Assembly (NCBI GenBank): GCA_035317605.1
Contig: DATHGT010000246.1
Span: 1-24,424 of the forward strand
Direction: 5' to 3'
DNA: 24,424 nucleotides
DNA from: DATHGT01 sp035317605
GTDB taxonomy: Bacteria; Methylomirabilota; Methylomirabilia; Rokubacteriales; CSP1-6
Both the position numbers and the translations under genes were made by a program. How positions within the stretch are numbered: the stretch's first letter is position 1; every line of letters starts with the position of its first letter. Below the pieces are notes generated by a model. That model worked only from the letters and a program-made list of their open reading frames with translations, had not been told where the DNA came from and did no database searches. Below are positions 6,971 to 13,801 of the stretch, one piece after another.

Positions 6971-7743
6971 TGCGGAAGCTCCCCTGGCTCGGGCTGCTCG
7001 TGGTCGTCGTGTGTCTGGCCGCGTGGGAGGCCGCCGCGCGGTCCCGTCCCGATCTGGCCGTGCACTTCCCCCCCGCTTCCGCGGTTCTCCGCGCGCTGGG
7101 GGGAATCGTCTGGAGCGGTGACCTCCTCGCTCACGCGCTGGCGAGCCTTCGGCGCTTCGCCGAAGGCTACGTGCTGGCCTCCGTGCTCGCGGTAGGCGCC
7201 GGGCTCGTGCTCGGTCTCTCGCGACGGCTCCACACACTCGTCGAGCCGCTCATCGAGCTGCTGCGCCCGATGCCGTCGGTGGCGATCATCCCGGTGGCCA
7301 TCCTCTTCCTCGGCATCGGCGATCAGATGAAGATCGCGGTGACGGTCTACGCGTGCTCGTGGCCGATCCTGCTCAACACCATCGACGGCGTGCGCTCGGT
7401 CGACCGCGTGCTGGTGGCGACCGCGGCGACGTTCCGGCTCTCCCCCTGGCAGCGGTTCTGGAAGGTGATGCTGCCGGCCGCCTCGCCCCAGATCGTCACG
7501 GGACTCCGCGTGTCGCTCGCCATCGCGCTGGTGCTGGTCACGACGTCGGAGATGGTCGTCTCGAACGACGGCCTCGGCTACTACGTCCTCGATCTCCAGC
7601 GCTCGTTCCAGATGGCCGAGATGTACGCGGCGGTGGTCGCCCTCGGCCTGATCGGCTACGGCCTCAACCGGCTGTTCGTCGTCCTCGACGGCCGGGTCAT
7701 GGGCTGGTATCACGGGGCCACCCGCAGGGAGGAGATCCCCTGA
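6970..7743 (+). CDS. NitT/TauT-family ABC transporter permease (first)
   Basis: Inner-membrane permease of 257 residues with about six transmembrane segments. It starts at ATG 6970, which overlaps the ATPase stop by one base. The N-terminus has the family pattern of a basic start, a hydrophobic helix and WEAAAR. The EAA-type coupling loop that docks on the ATPase is seen as VATAATFRLSPWQRFWKVMLPAASPQIVTG, split by the conserved Gly/Pro positions. It is followed by SLAIALVLVTTSEMV and the typical GLGYYVLD near the C-terminal end. It is paired with a second, different permease, so the channel is probably a heterodimer. A longer open frame runs upstream through the ATPase gene in another frame and is not coding. 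Confidence 0.93.
   Translation: MRKLPWLGLLVVVVCLAAWEAAARSRPDLAVHFPPASAVLRALGGIVWSGDLLAHALASLRRFAEGYVLASVLAVGAGLVLGLSRRLHTLVEPLIELLRPMPSVAIIPVAILFLGIGDQMKIAVTVYACSWPILLNTIDGVRSVDRVLVATAATFRLSPWQRFWKVMLPAASPQIVTGLRVSLAIALVLVTTSEMVVSNDGLGYYVLDLQRSFQMAEMYAAVVALGLIGYGLNRLFVVLDGRVMGWYHGATRREEIP
7726..7734 (+). promoter_or_regulatory. Ribosome binding site supporting a CTG start
   Basis: AGGGAGGAG at 7726-7734 is one of the strongest Shine-Dalgarno sequences in the window. Its GGAGG core is seven bases before CTG 7740. No ATG, GTG or TTG lies in frame near it, so it appears to serve a CTG start that overlaps the preceding TGA (CTGA). Confidence 0.6.
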
Positions 7744-8486
7744 GCGGGTTCGCCTTCCTGGCGTTCCTCGCGCTCCTGTGGGAGCTGGCCGGGCGCGGCG
7801 GCTGGATCCACCGGATCTTCTTTCCGCCCCTGTCGAAGATCCTCGCCGCCTTCTGGGCCGGACTGATCTCCGGCGAGATTCCGGGCCACGTCGGAGTGAG
7901 CCTGTGGCGTGGCGCGCTCGGCTACGCGCTGGCCGGCGTGGCGGCCATCACCCTGGGCGTGCTCATGGGCTACTGGCGTCGCGTCCACGAGGCCGGCGAG
8001 ATCCTGGTGGAGTTCCTGCGTGCCGTGCCCGCGCCCGCCATCGTTCCGGTGGCCATCGTGCTCCTGGGCATCGGCGACGGCATGAAGGTGTTCGTGATCT
8101 TCCTGGCCTGCTCGTTCCCCATCCTGATCAACACCGTCGACGGCGTGCGCGGGGTCGATCCGGTGCTGATCCGCACCGCGCGCACGTTCGGCTGTTCCGG
8201 CCCGACGATCCTCGCGAAGGTGGTGCTGCCGGCGGCGGCGCCGTTCATCGCCACCGGGCTCCGCATCGCGCTGGCCATCGCGCTGATCCTGGTGGTCATC
8301 TCGGAGATGGTGGGCGCGACCTCGGGCATCGGCTACTACATCCTCGAATCGCAGCGCACCTTCAAGGTCCCGCGCATGTACGCGGGGATGCTCGTGCTGG
8401 CCCTGCTCGGCTTCGCGCTGAACCGCTGCTTCCTCTTCGCGGACGCCCGCCTCCTGGCCTGGCACCGCGAGCGCTCCCGCGGCTAG
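7740..8486 (+). CDS. NitT/TauT-family ABC transporter permease (second), probable CTG start
   Basis: Second permease of the importer, 248 residues from CTG 7740. The opening after the start, SGFAFLAFLALLWELAGRGG, is the expected first membrane helix with the family WELA motif. Next come FFPPLSKIL, the coupling loop IRTARTFGCSGPTILAKVVL and SEMVGATSGIGYYILES. The start codon is unusual: the only ATG/GTG/TTG in frame near this point is GTG about 155 bases further in, which would delete helix one and leave about 196 residues against the family's usual 250. CTG 7740 overlaps the upstream stop as CTGA and has AGGGAGGAG at proper spacing. It is about 50% similar by eye to the first permease, so the pair may have arisen by duplication. 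It ends seven bases before the stop of the convergent binding-protein gene. Confidence 0.9.
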   Translation: MSGFAFLAFLALLWELAGRGGWIHRIFFPPLSKILAAFWAGLISGEIPGHVGVSLWRGALGYALAGVAAITLGVLMGYWRRVHEAGEILVEFLRAVPAPAIVPVAIVLLGIGDGMKVFVIFLACSFPILINTVDGVRGVDPVLIRTARTFGCSGPTILAKVVLPAAAPFIATGLRIALAIALILVVISEMVGATSGIGYYILESQRTFKVPRMYAGMLVLALLGFALNRCFLFADARLLAWHRERSRG

Positions 8487-8493
8487 CGGAGGA

Positions 8494-9486
8494 TCAGGCC
8501 GGCATGTATTTCGACATCAGCTCGCGCGGCGGGAACTTCTTCTCGACCATCTTGTAGCGCACGGCCGCGTCGAGCAGCGGCTCGATGTCCGACTCGATCA
8601 GCTTCTTCTCGAAGGCGGGCAGCACGATGTCGCGGACCAGCTCGGGCTTGAGCCCCGTGTGCTTGGCGATGACGGCCTTGGCCTCCTCGGGGTTGGCGTT
8701 GTGAGCGTCGATGCCGCGGTTGATGGCGGCCACGAAGCTCTTCACGGTCGCCTGGTTCTTCTCGATCCAGGCCTCGCTCCCGAAGTAGGACGCGATGAGC
8801 AGCCGCGGGGCCAGCTCGCCCAGGGGCTGGCCGAGGAGTCGCGCCTGCTTGTGCACTCGCACGGGCACGGTCACGAAGGGCTCCACGGCCAGGCAGGCGT
8901 CGATCTGCTTGGCCACCAGCGCCGCCGCCATCGAGGGCATCGGCATCTCCACCCACTTGAGCTTGCTCGAATCCCCGCCGTGCTTGTCCACCCAGGCCAT
9001 GGCGGTGGCTTGCGTGATGTTGCCCAGCGTGTTGATGCCCATGACCTTGCCCTCGAGATCCTTGCCGGTCTTGATGGGCGAGTCCACGCCGACCATGAGC
9101 CCGGAGAAATCGTGGGTCCCGCGCTTGACGATGGCGCCGTTGGCGACGAAGCGGAAGTCGAAGCCCTGGAGATGTCCCTGGCACATCGACACCACGTTCG
9201 TCCATCCGATGCTGATGGCGCCCGAGGCCAGCGCGGGCTGGATGGCGGCGCCGCCCACCATGGAGGAGAGCGCGATCTCCAGGCCCGACTCCTTGAAGAA
9301 CCCCTTCTCGGTGGCCATGAAGAAGGGCGACAGGTCGCCGATCTTCATGTAGCCGAAGTTGAGCTTGGTCTGCGCGAGCGCCCGGTCCCACGGCAGCATC
9401 GCGGCGGCGCCGGCCGCGGCCGCGCCCCGAAGGAGCTGACGGCGACCGAGAACCCCCAGATCGATACCCACGGACACTCGCGTCAT
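8494..9486 (-). CDS. NitT/TauT-family ABC transporter substrate-binding protein, Tat signal
   Basis: Periplasmic solute-binding protein of the SsuA/THI5 (NMT1-like) fold, 330 residues. The N-terminus has a twin-arginine signal: LGRRQLLRG with R15-R16, an Ala-rich hydrophobic stretch, then cleavage after ALA at 38, so it is probably exported folded by Tat. The family features follow: LNFGYMKIGDLSPFFMATEKGFF (split here at the helix start), GLEIALSS, ASGAISIGWTN (the typical segment of sampling without a target), VDSPIKTGKDLEGKVMG and VEPFVTVPV. ATG 9486 has GGAGG a few bases upstream. The gene faces the ATPase-permease operon tail to tail with a seven-base gap. It therefore has its own promoter, unlike the usual co-directional order, but location and family make it the partner of that transporter. 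The ligand is unknown. Confidence 0.93.
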   Translation of the reverse strand: MTRVSVGIDLGVLGRRQLLRGAAAAGAAAMLPWDRALAQTKLNFGYMKIGDLSPFFMATEKGFFKESGLEIALSSMVGGAAIQPALASGAISIGWTNVVSMCQGHLQGFDFRFVANGAIVKRGTHDFSGLMVGVDSPIKTGKDLEGKVMGINTLGNITQATAMAWVDKHGGDSSKLKWVEMPMPSMAAALVAKQIDACLAVEPFVTVPVRVHKQARLLGQPLGELAPRLLIASYFGSEAWIEKNQATVKSFVAAINRGIDAHNANPEEAKAVIAKHTGLKPELVRDIVLPAFEKKLIESDIEPLLDAAVRYKMVEKKFPPRELMSKYMPA

Positions 9487-9567
9487 GCGATCTCCTCCCT
9501 CGTCGTTGTAAGCATTGCGGGGCAGTTGTATCTCCGAGGCCAGGCCGCACGCAACGCGCCTTAGGGC

Positions 9568-9597
9568 TTGTACGGCCGTGCGCGGCTGGGCTATTCT
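9568..9597 (+). promoter_or_regulatory. Possible sigma70-type promoter for the small membrane protein
   Basis: TTGTAC (9568-9573), an 18-base spacer and TATTCT (9592-9597) precede the small gene at 9633, giving a leader of about 30 bases that contains an AAGGGGG ribosome site. The -35 matches only its TTG, so this is a moderate call. Confidence 0.35.
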
Positions 9598-9632
9598 CCT
9601 TTCCGTTCCATCGGGTCCGAAAAGGGGGCGAC

Positions 9633-9854
9633 ATGGACTCCTTCAAGACCGCGCGCACCGATCTATTCGACCAGTATTTCGACTGGTGGCGACGCTTCTT
9701 TTCCGATGCCTTGGCGTGGACCATGAATCAGCTCGGGCAATCCCAGGACATATCCTGGAGTGCGACCCTTCACTTCATCAACGATTATCTTGTCCTTCCG
9801 CTCGTGGTCCTGGTCGCCCTGGCGATCTTGTTGAAGCAGACGTTGTCTGACTGA
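9633..9854 (+). CDS. Small single-span membrane protein, unknown function
   Basis: The gene encodes 73 residues from ATG 9633, preceded by AAAGGGGG. The first 50 residues are amphipathic and rich in aromatics (DLFDQYFDWWRRFFSDALAW). Residues 52-67 (YLVLPLVVLVALAILL) form one hydrophobic span, and the tail is short and polar, so the expected topology is a single-pass inner-membrane protein. Codon choice is less G/C-biased than in the flanking transporter genes (TTT, TAT, AAT, GAT). That is consistent with the lower-GC patch running to about 11800. It has its own promoter-like signal and is divergent from the binding-protein gene. I do not recognise a family. The well-placed ribosome site and sensible membrane pattern argue that it is real. 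Confidence 0.6.
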   Translation: MDSFKTARTDLFDQYFDWWRRFFSDALAWTMNQLGQSQDISWSATLHFINDYLVLPLVVLVALAILLKQTLSD

Positions 9855-9961
9855 CTCGCCGAAGCCGCGCCGAGCTCGCGCACGATCCCCTCGAGGTCGC
9901 TCATAGCCTGTCCTGATACCGCGGGACCTATCTCTCGTCAAGCGCCGCCCGCGCGGTCCCG

Positions 9962-9990
9962 TTGACAACCTCGGCGGAGTCTTCTAGAGT
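9962..9990 (+). promoter_or_regulatory. Near-consensus sigma70 promoter TTGACA-N17-TAGAGT
   Basis: TTGACA (9962-9967) is an exact -35 box. After exactly 17 bases comes TAGAGT (9985-9990), a good -10. Transcription should begin near 9997. This removes the TTG at 9962 as a start codon for the downstream gene, because that TTG is part of the -35 box. It is the best promoter match I see in the window. Confidence 0.6.
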
Positions 9991-10006
9991 CGCCGCGGTC
10001 CGCGCA

Positions 10007-10834
10007 ATGACATCAGCGAGCTTGCGGGAGGGGAGGGATCCGGCGGCGGGACGGTCGGACGGCATGGTGTCGCTGGCCGCGATGCGGTTCGTCTACGAGC
10101 CCTTCCCGGTCGGGTATGCGTCCAGCGTGTTCCCTCCCGACGTGTACCGGGAACTGCTGGCGACCTGGCCCGCCAAAGATCTGTTCGAATTCAAAGCCGG
10201 GCTCGGCAAGAAATACTCGCTTTCGGAAGTGAGCAACCGGGACGCGTACCACAGCTTCATCCGATCCTCGCCACCGTGGCGGCGCTTCTACGAGTGGACA
10301 AAGAGCGGATCTTTCGTCAGGCAGGTGCGGGACCTGTTGGCGTCACAGGGTATCGACCTCGGGCTCCAATCGGTGCCGATCAACACGGTTCACTACCTCT
10401 CGCCCTGGACGCAACAACTGCGGCACCAGATGCGGAAGCGGCTGCGACGCCTGTCCGCGCACCGCAGCGTCCTCAGCACCCGTTTCGAGTTTTCCATGTT
10501 GCCGGCCGACGGTGGGTGCATCAAGCCGCACACCGACAGCGCCACCAAGCTGATCACGCTGGTCTTGTCGATGGTGGACGATGGGGTCTGGGATGCGCGC
10601 TGGGGCGGTGGCACGGCGATCCTTCGCCCCAAGGACGCCACGCAGAACTTCAACTTCGTGAACCGCCAGATGGAGTTCACCGACTGCGAGGCGCTGCAGA
10701 CCTTCCCGTTCCGGCCGAACCAGTGCCTGCTCTTCGTCAAGACCTTCAACTCGCATCATGCCGTGTACCCGATCACCGGACACGGGAGCGAGGCGATGCG
10801 GCAGACCCTCACCATCAACATCGAACGCTCGTGA
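10007..10834 (+). CDS. 2-oxoglutarate/Fe(II)-dependent oxygenase
   Basis: The protein has 275 residues from ATG 10007. The jelly-roll iron site is visible: H175-T-D177 in KPHTDSATKLITL, a distal His at 250 or 251 in FNSHHAVYPI, and the 2-oxoglutarate-binding Arg R265 in SEAMRQTLTI. This is the HxD...H...R pattern of the prolyl-4-hydroxylase-like superfamily. Expected chemistry is hydroxylation or a related oxidation using O2 and 2-oxoglutarate, with succinate and CO2 as by-products; the substrate is unknown. With the promoter at 9962-9990, ATG 10007 would leave a leader of about ten bases without a ribosome site. ATG 10064 or 10082 (MRFVYEPFPVGY) are therefore serious alternatives, and the purine run at 10027-10037 lies between them. 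An FkbM methyltransferase follows after ten bases, suggesting joint tailoring of a glycan or small molecule. Confidence 0.85.
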   Translation: MTSASLREGRDPAAGRSDGMVSLAAMRFVYEPFPVGYASSVFPPDVYRELLATWPAKDLFEFKAGLGKKYSLSEVSNRDAYHSFIRSSPPWRRFYEWTKSGSFVRQVRDLLASQGIDLGLQSVPINTVHYLSPWTQQLRHQMRKRLRRLSAHRSVLSTRFEFSMLPADGGCIKPHTDSATKLITLVLSMVDDGVWDARWGGGTAILRPKDATQNFNFVNRQMEFTDCEALQTFPFRPNQCLLFVKTFNSHHAVYPITGHGSEAMRQTLTINIERS

Positions 10835-10844
10835 CGTGACCCGG

Positions 10845-11714
10845 ATGGCGGCGCTCCAGCGGATCAAGGGGAAGCTCCTCCGATACCGCGGGAAGATTCT
10901 CCGGTCTCGTCTGCGATGGCGGGAGCGCCTCGTGAAGCATGTGGCCGTGCGGGACGGCGACGAGCGGTACGTCTTTCGCTGCGAATCGGCGATCGAATTG
11001 TGGCGGGCTGAGACCCTCTTCTCCAAAGAGGAGGGGACGGTGAAGTGGATCCGGGACGCGGTGCGGCCGGGCGAGACGTTCTACGATGTGGGGGCCAACA
11101 TCGGGCTCTACACGTTGTTGGCGGCGCGGCGGGTCGGGCCGGGTGGACGGGTATACGCGTTCGAGCCTCACGTGCCGAACTTCGTCAGCTTGCTGCACAA
11201 TGTTGGGCTGAACCGGGTGGACGCGTGGGTCGTCCCGCTGTGCGTTGCGCTGCATGATCGGGAGGGCTTCTTCGACTTTCACTACCGAAGTGTCGTCGCG
11301 GGCTCGTCCATGAGTCAGCTCGACTGCCGCGTGGACGGCGACGAGGTGGGCTTTCAGCCCATGGTGTCCGAGCGCAAGCTGGGGATGACCGTCGACCGAC
11401 TCATCGAGAATGCCGCGATCGGTCCTCCGCATCACATCAAGATCGACGTCGACGGGAACGAGTTCCTCGTCCTGAAGGGCATGCAGCGCCTCCTCACCAG
11501 CGCGTACCGGCCGACGTCCTTGCAGGTCGAGATCAATCTTCGCTACAAGGCCGAGATCTTCGCGTTCCTCGAGGAGTGCGGATATAACCAGGGCGTTCGG
11601 CACGACACGCACCAAGGGAAAGCGCTCCTCGCCAGCGGCTCCGACCCGGCGACCGTCGCGTACAACGCCGTGTTTCGCCCGCGGCCGGCGCGCGCGGGGG
11701 CAGTCCGGTCGTGA
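10845..11714 (+). CDS. FkbM-family SAM-dependent methyltransferase
   Basis: The 289-residue protein begins with a basic helical N-terminus (RIKGKLLRYRGKILRSRLRW). The Rossmann methyltransferase motifs follow: motif I FYDVGANIGLYTLLAA (79-94) for the SAM glycine loop, VYAFEPHVPNF (103-113) with the acidic ribose ligand, and HIKIDVDGNEFLVLKG (197-212), the FkbM hallmark. These enzymes are usually O-methyltransferases acting on sugars or polyketide/glycopeptide hydroxyls. An oxygenase immediately upstream could create the hydroxyl that is then methylated (inference). ATG 10845 is chosen; GTG 10836 in the same frame is equally possible, as neither has a clear ribosome site. The C-terminal 20 residues are Arg/Ala rich. 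Family assignment is firm. Confidence 0.9.
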   Translation: MAALQRIKGKLLRYRGKILRSRLRWRERLVKHVAVRDGDERYVFRCESAIELWRAETLFSKEEGTVKWIRDAVRPGETFYDVGANIGLYTLLAARRVGPGGRVYAFEPHVPNFVSLLHNVGLNRVDAWVVPLCVALHDREGFFDFHYRSVVAGSSMSQLDCRVDGDEVGFQPMVSERKLGMTVDRLIENAAIGPPHHIKIDVDGNEFLVLKGMQRLLTSAYRPTSLQVEINLRYKAEIFAFLEECGYNQGVRHDTHQGKALLASGSDPATVAYNAVFRPRPARAGAVRS

Positions 11715-11803
11715 AGCAATCGCGGAGTCGCTCACGGCGCTCGTCGAGGGCCGTGACGGATCCCGGGCTCGCGGTACCGAAGGACGAGGCCGAGATCGAT
11801 TGA
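11711..11803 (+). CDS. Possible 30-residue ORF overlapping the methyltransferase stop
   Basis: GTG 11711 overlaps the methyltransferase TGA as GTGA and opens a 31-codon frame ending at TGA 11801-11803. The peptide starts with an Arg/Ser-rich stretch and ends acidic (PKDEAEID). There is no ribosome site, recognisable motif or homologue known to me. The overlap geometry is the only support, so this may be chance in a 144-base gap that otherwise holds only the ribosome site (GGGAGG) of the next gene. Confidence 0.2.
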   Translation: MKQSRSRSRRSSRAVTDPGLAVPKDEAEID

Positions 11804-11858
11804 CCGAGGGGCGCCGTCCTGAGACGATCCCGGTCAGGCTGTTCGACGGGAGGTTCTC

Positions 11859-12587
11859 ATGGCGACGATCGACGACGTGCTGGCCATTCGTGAGCGGTGG
11901 CACACGAAGAACCATCCGTTCTTCCAGGCCTTCGCCGAGGGGAAGCTGCCGCTGCGGGCCATGGGCGTGTACAAGGCCATGCACTGGCACTTCGTCCAGC
12001 GCGCGATCGCCAGCTTCGGCGTCCTGTTCGCGCGCACCTACGCGGGGCACGCGGACGTGAGCCGGATGATCGCCGAGAACATCTCCGAGGAAGAAGGGTT
12101 CAAGGCGATCCCGCGCGAAGGCCATCGGCCCCACGATCACAGCGAGCTGATCTTTCGCTTCTGCAAGGCCGCGGGTCTCTCCGAGGCCGAGGTGCGCGGG
12201 ATGAAGATGACGCCGGCGTGGTGGGCGCGCTCGCTGCACTACTACACGACCTCGGCCGAGGAACCGGTCGGCGTCGTGCTCGCCATGCAGACCACGCAGG
12301 AGGGCCAGCAGCCCGCGCTCAACAAGGACGTGGTGCTGCCCGCCTTCGCCCGGCACTACGGCTATCCCGCGGGCTCGCCCGAGATCGAGTTCTTCACCGA
12401 GCACGCGGAGGCCGACGTCGAGCACAGCCGGCGTCAGGCCGCGCTGTGCGCGAAGTATCTCGAGGGCGACGCGATGAAGGCGCGCGCGCTCGAAGTCGCC
12501 GAGGAGGCGTGCATGCTGCGCTGGGCCTCGATCACCGATCTCTACCGCCGGGAATACCTCGGCGAGAAGGACATCCTCCCCACCTGA
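11859..12587 (+). CDS. Haem-oxygenase-like diiron-type protein (CADD/PqqC/TenA superfamily)
   Basis: The 242-residue all-helical protein is preceded by GGGAGG with a five-base gap to ATG 11859. Candidate metal ligands follow the pattern of haem-oxygenase-like diiron oxidases such as CADD: Glu in the EEE at 77-79, H94 in HDHSEL, E148 in TTQEGQQ, then H182, D186 and H189 in EHAEADVEH, an exact HxxxDxxH. Known members make p-aminobenzoate, fatty-acid-derived alkenes or natural-product N-oxygenations. TenA thiaminases and PqqC share the fold but not this metal motif. The gap between the first Glu and His is about eight residues longer than in CADD, so the first ligand is less certain. An MFS gene is joined by a CTGA overlap, hinting that product or substrate is transported. 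The fold is confident, the reaction unknown. Confidence 0.82.
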   Translation: MATIDDVLAIRERWHTKNHPFFQAFAEGKLPLRAMGVYKAMHWHFVQRAIASFGVLFARTYAGHADVSRMIAENISEEEGFKAIPREGHRPHDHSELIFRFCKAAGLSEAEVRGMKMTPAWWARSLHYYTTSAEEPVGVVLAMQTTQEGQQPALNKDVVLPAFARHYGYPAGSPEIEFFTEHAEADVEHSRRQAALCAKYLEGDAMKARALEVAEEACMLRWASITDLYRREYLGEKDILPT

Positions 12588-13774
12588 ACCCGCGGCTGCT
12601 CGTCGGGCTCTCCGCGCTGCACTTCGCGCTGTTCCCGATCCCGGTCGTCACGCTGTTCTGGACCGAGCAGATCGGGATGTCGCTGGCCGACGTCATGACG
12701 CTCCAGGCCGTGTTCAGCCTCACCGTCGTGGTCTGCGAATTTCCATCGGGCTATCTCGCCGATCGCATCGGCTATCGGGCGTCGCTGGTGATGGGCGGCG
12801 CTTCGTGGCTGGCGGGATGGCTCGTCTACGCGTGGGCGTCGAGCTTCGGCACCGTCGTGCTCGCCGAGATGATCCTGGGCGCGGGCCTCGCCTTCATGTC
12901 GGGCGCGGATCGCGCCCTGCTCTGGGTGTCGCTGGAAGCGACCGGGCGCGCCGGCCAGTACACGCGCTGGGAAGGACGCATGCGCGCGGCGGGGCAGACC
13001 AGCGAGGCCGTGAGCTCGTTCGCGGGCGGCTGGCTCTACGCGATCAAGCCGCGGCTGCCGTTCTGGCTTCAGATCCCCGTCGCCGCGCTCGGGCTGGCCT
13101 CGATCGTCGCGCTCAGAGAAATCCCGCGCCGCCCGACGGAGACGGTGCACCGTTCCCATCTCGAGCGCGCGTGGCACGTGTTGAGATTCGCGCTGGGGCG
13201 TCACGGACGGCTCCGCGCGGCCATGACGCTCGCGGTCGCGCTGGGCCTCTCGAGCTTCGTGATGGTGTGGCTGATCCAGCCGTACATGCGGGCCCACGGC
13301 ATTCCGCCGTCGTGGTTCGGTCCGGTGTGGGCGGCCGCCCACACGTGGCTGGTCCTGGTGTCGCTGGCGAGCGCGCGGATCGTGGGCGCGCTCGGGGTGC
13401 GCGCGACGCTCCTCGGATGCTGCCTGCTCGTGGCCCTCGGCTATGCGGGACTGGCAGTGAGCACCTCGGTGTGGGGCGTGGTCTTCTACCTCGCGTTCAT
13501 GACCCTGCGCGGTCTTCAGGGCCCGATCCTCGCTCGGGTGATGCAGGAAGAGGCGCCGCCCGACGATCGGGTGAGCGTGCTCTCGCTGGCCGCGCTGCTG
13601 TTCCGGCTGAGCTTCGCGATCGCGGGACCGCCGATCGGCGCGCTCGTCGACCGTGTCGGGATGAGCCTGGCCCTCGCGATCCTCGGCGCGCTGTTCACGA
13701 TCGCCAGTCTGGCCGCGCTCCTCCCGTTCGCGCGCGCCCACGACGACGTCGGCGGCGACGCCATCCGCGGCTGA
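12584..13774 (+). CDS. MFS transporter, probable CTG start in a CTGA overlap
   Basis: Major facilitator carrier of about 396 residues. The first membrane helix, LLVGLSALHFALFPIPVVTLFW, begins right at the overlap with the previous gene. TM2 and the conserved loop follow (VVCEFPSGYLADRIGYR), and a central basic linker (REIPRRPTETVHRSHLERAW) divides the halves. The next in-frame ATG (12677) would remove TM1, so translation must start earlier. CTG 12584 overlaps the TGA of the upstream gene (CTGA), with GAAGGA twelve bases before. The only alternative nearby is GTG 12509, which lies 79 bases inside the previous gene and adds a non-membrane 25-residue leader. An open frame further upstream is a shadow. 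It resembles drug/metabolite exporter-type MFS proteins; the substrate is unknown. Confidence 0.87.
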   Translation: MNPRLLVGLSALHFALFPIPVVTLFWTEQIGMSLADVMTLQAVFSLTVVVCEFPSGYLADRIGYRASLVMGGASWLAGWLVYAWASSFGTVVLAEMILGAGLAFMSGADRALLWVSLEATGRAGQYTRWEGRMRAAGQTSEAVSSFAGGWLYAIKPRLPFWLQIPVAALGLASIVALREIPRRPTETVHRSHLERAWHVLRFALGRHGRLRAAMTLAVALGLSSFVMVWLIQPYMRAHGIPPSWFGPVWAAAHTWLVLVSLASARIVGALGVRATLLGCCLLVALGYAGLAVSTSVWGVVFYLAFMTLRGLQGPILARVMQEEAPPDDRVSVLSLAALLFRLSFAIAGPPIGALVDRVGMSLALAILGALFTIASLAALLPFARAHDDVGGDAIRG

Positions 13775-13786
13775 CGCCGCACCCGT

Positions 13787-13792
13787 TACAAT
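13787..13792 (+). promoter_or_regulatory. Possible -10 element TACAAT close to a start codon
   Basis: TACAAT lies 9 bases before ATG 13802 with no recognisable -35. If used, the transcript would be almost leaderless. A three-codon reading frame (ATG ACC GCC TGA, 13791-13802) begins inside the element and ends on the A of the real ATG. Confidence 0.3.
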
Positions 13793-13801
13793 GACCGCCT
13801 G

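Noticed and set aside
9505..9530. Two GTTGTA hexamers 20 bases apart upstream of the binding-protein gene
   Set aside because: Six-base repeats at this spacing are easily coincidental and do not match a promoter or known operator arrangement.
9572..9579. ACGGCCGT palindrome
   Set aside because: Eight-base GC-rich palindromes are common at this composition, and nothing else supports a site.
9855..9904. Minus-strand stub starting MSDLEGIVRELGAAS, possible remnant of a truncated gene
   Set aside because: Only about 15 codons look protein-like before the frame runs into the small membrane protein gene and stops. It has an AGGACAGG-like site but no identifiable homology, so chance cannot be excluded.
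9962..10006. TTG 9962 as start of the 2OG oxygenase
   Set aside because: This TTG is the first half of an exact TTGACA -35 box with a well-spaced -10, so it should be upstream of the transcript.
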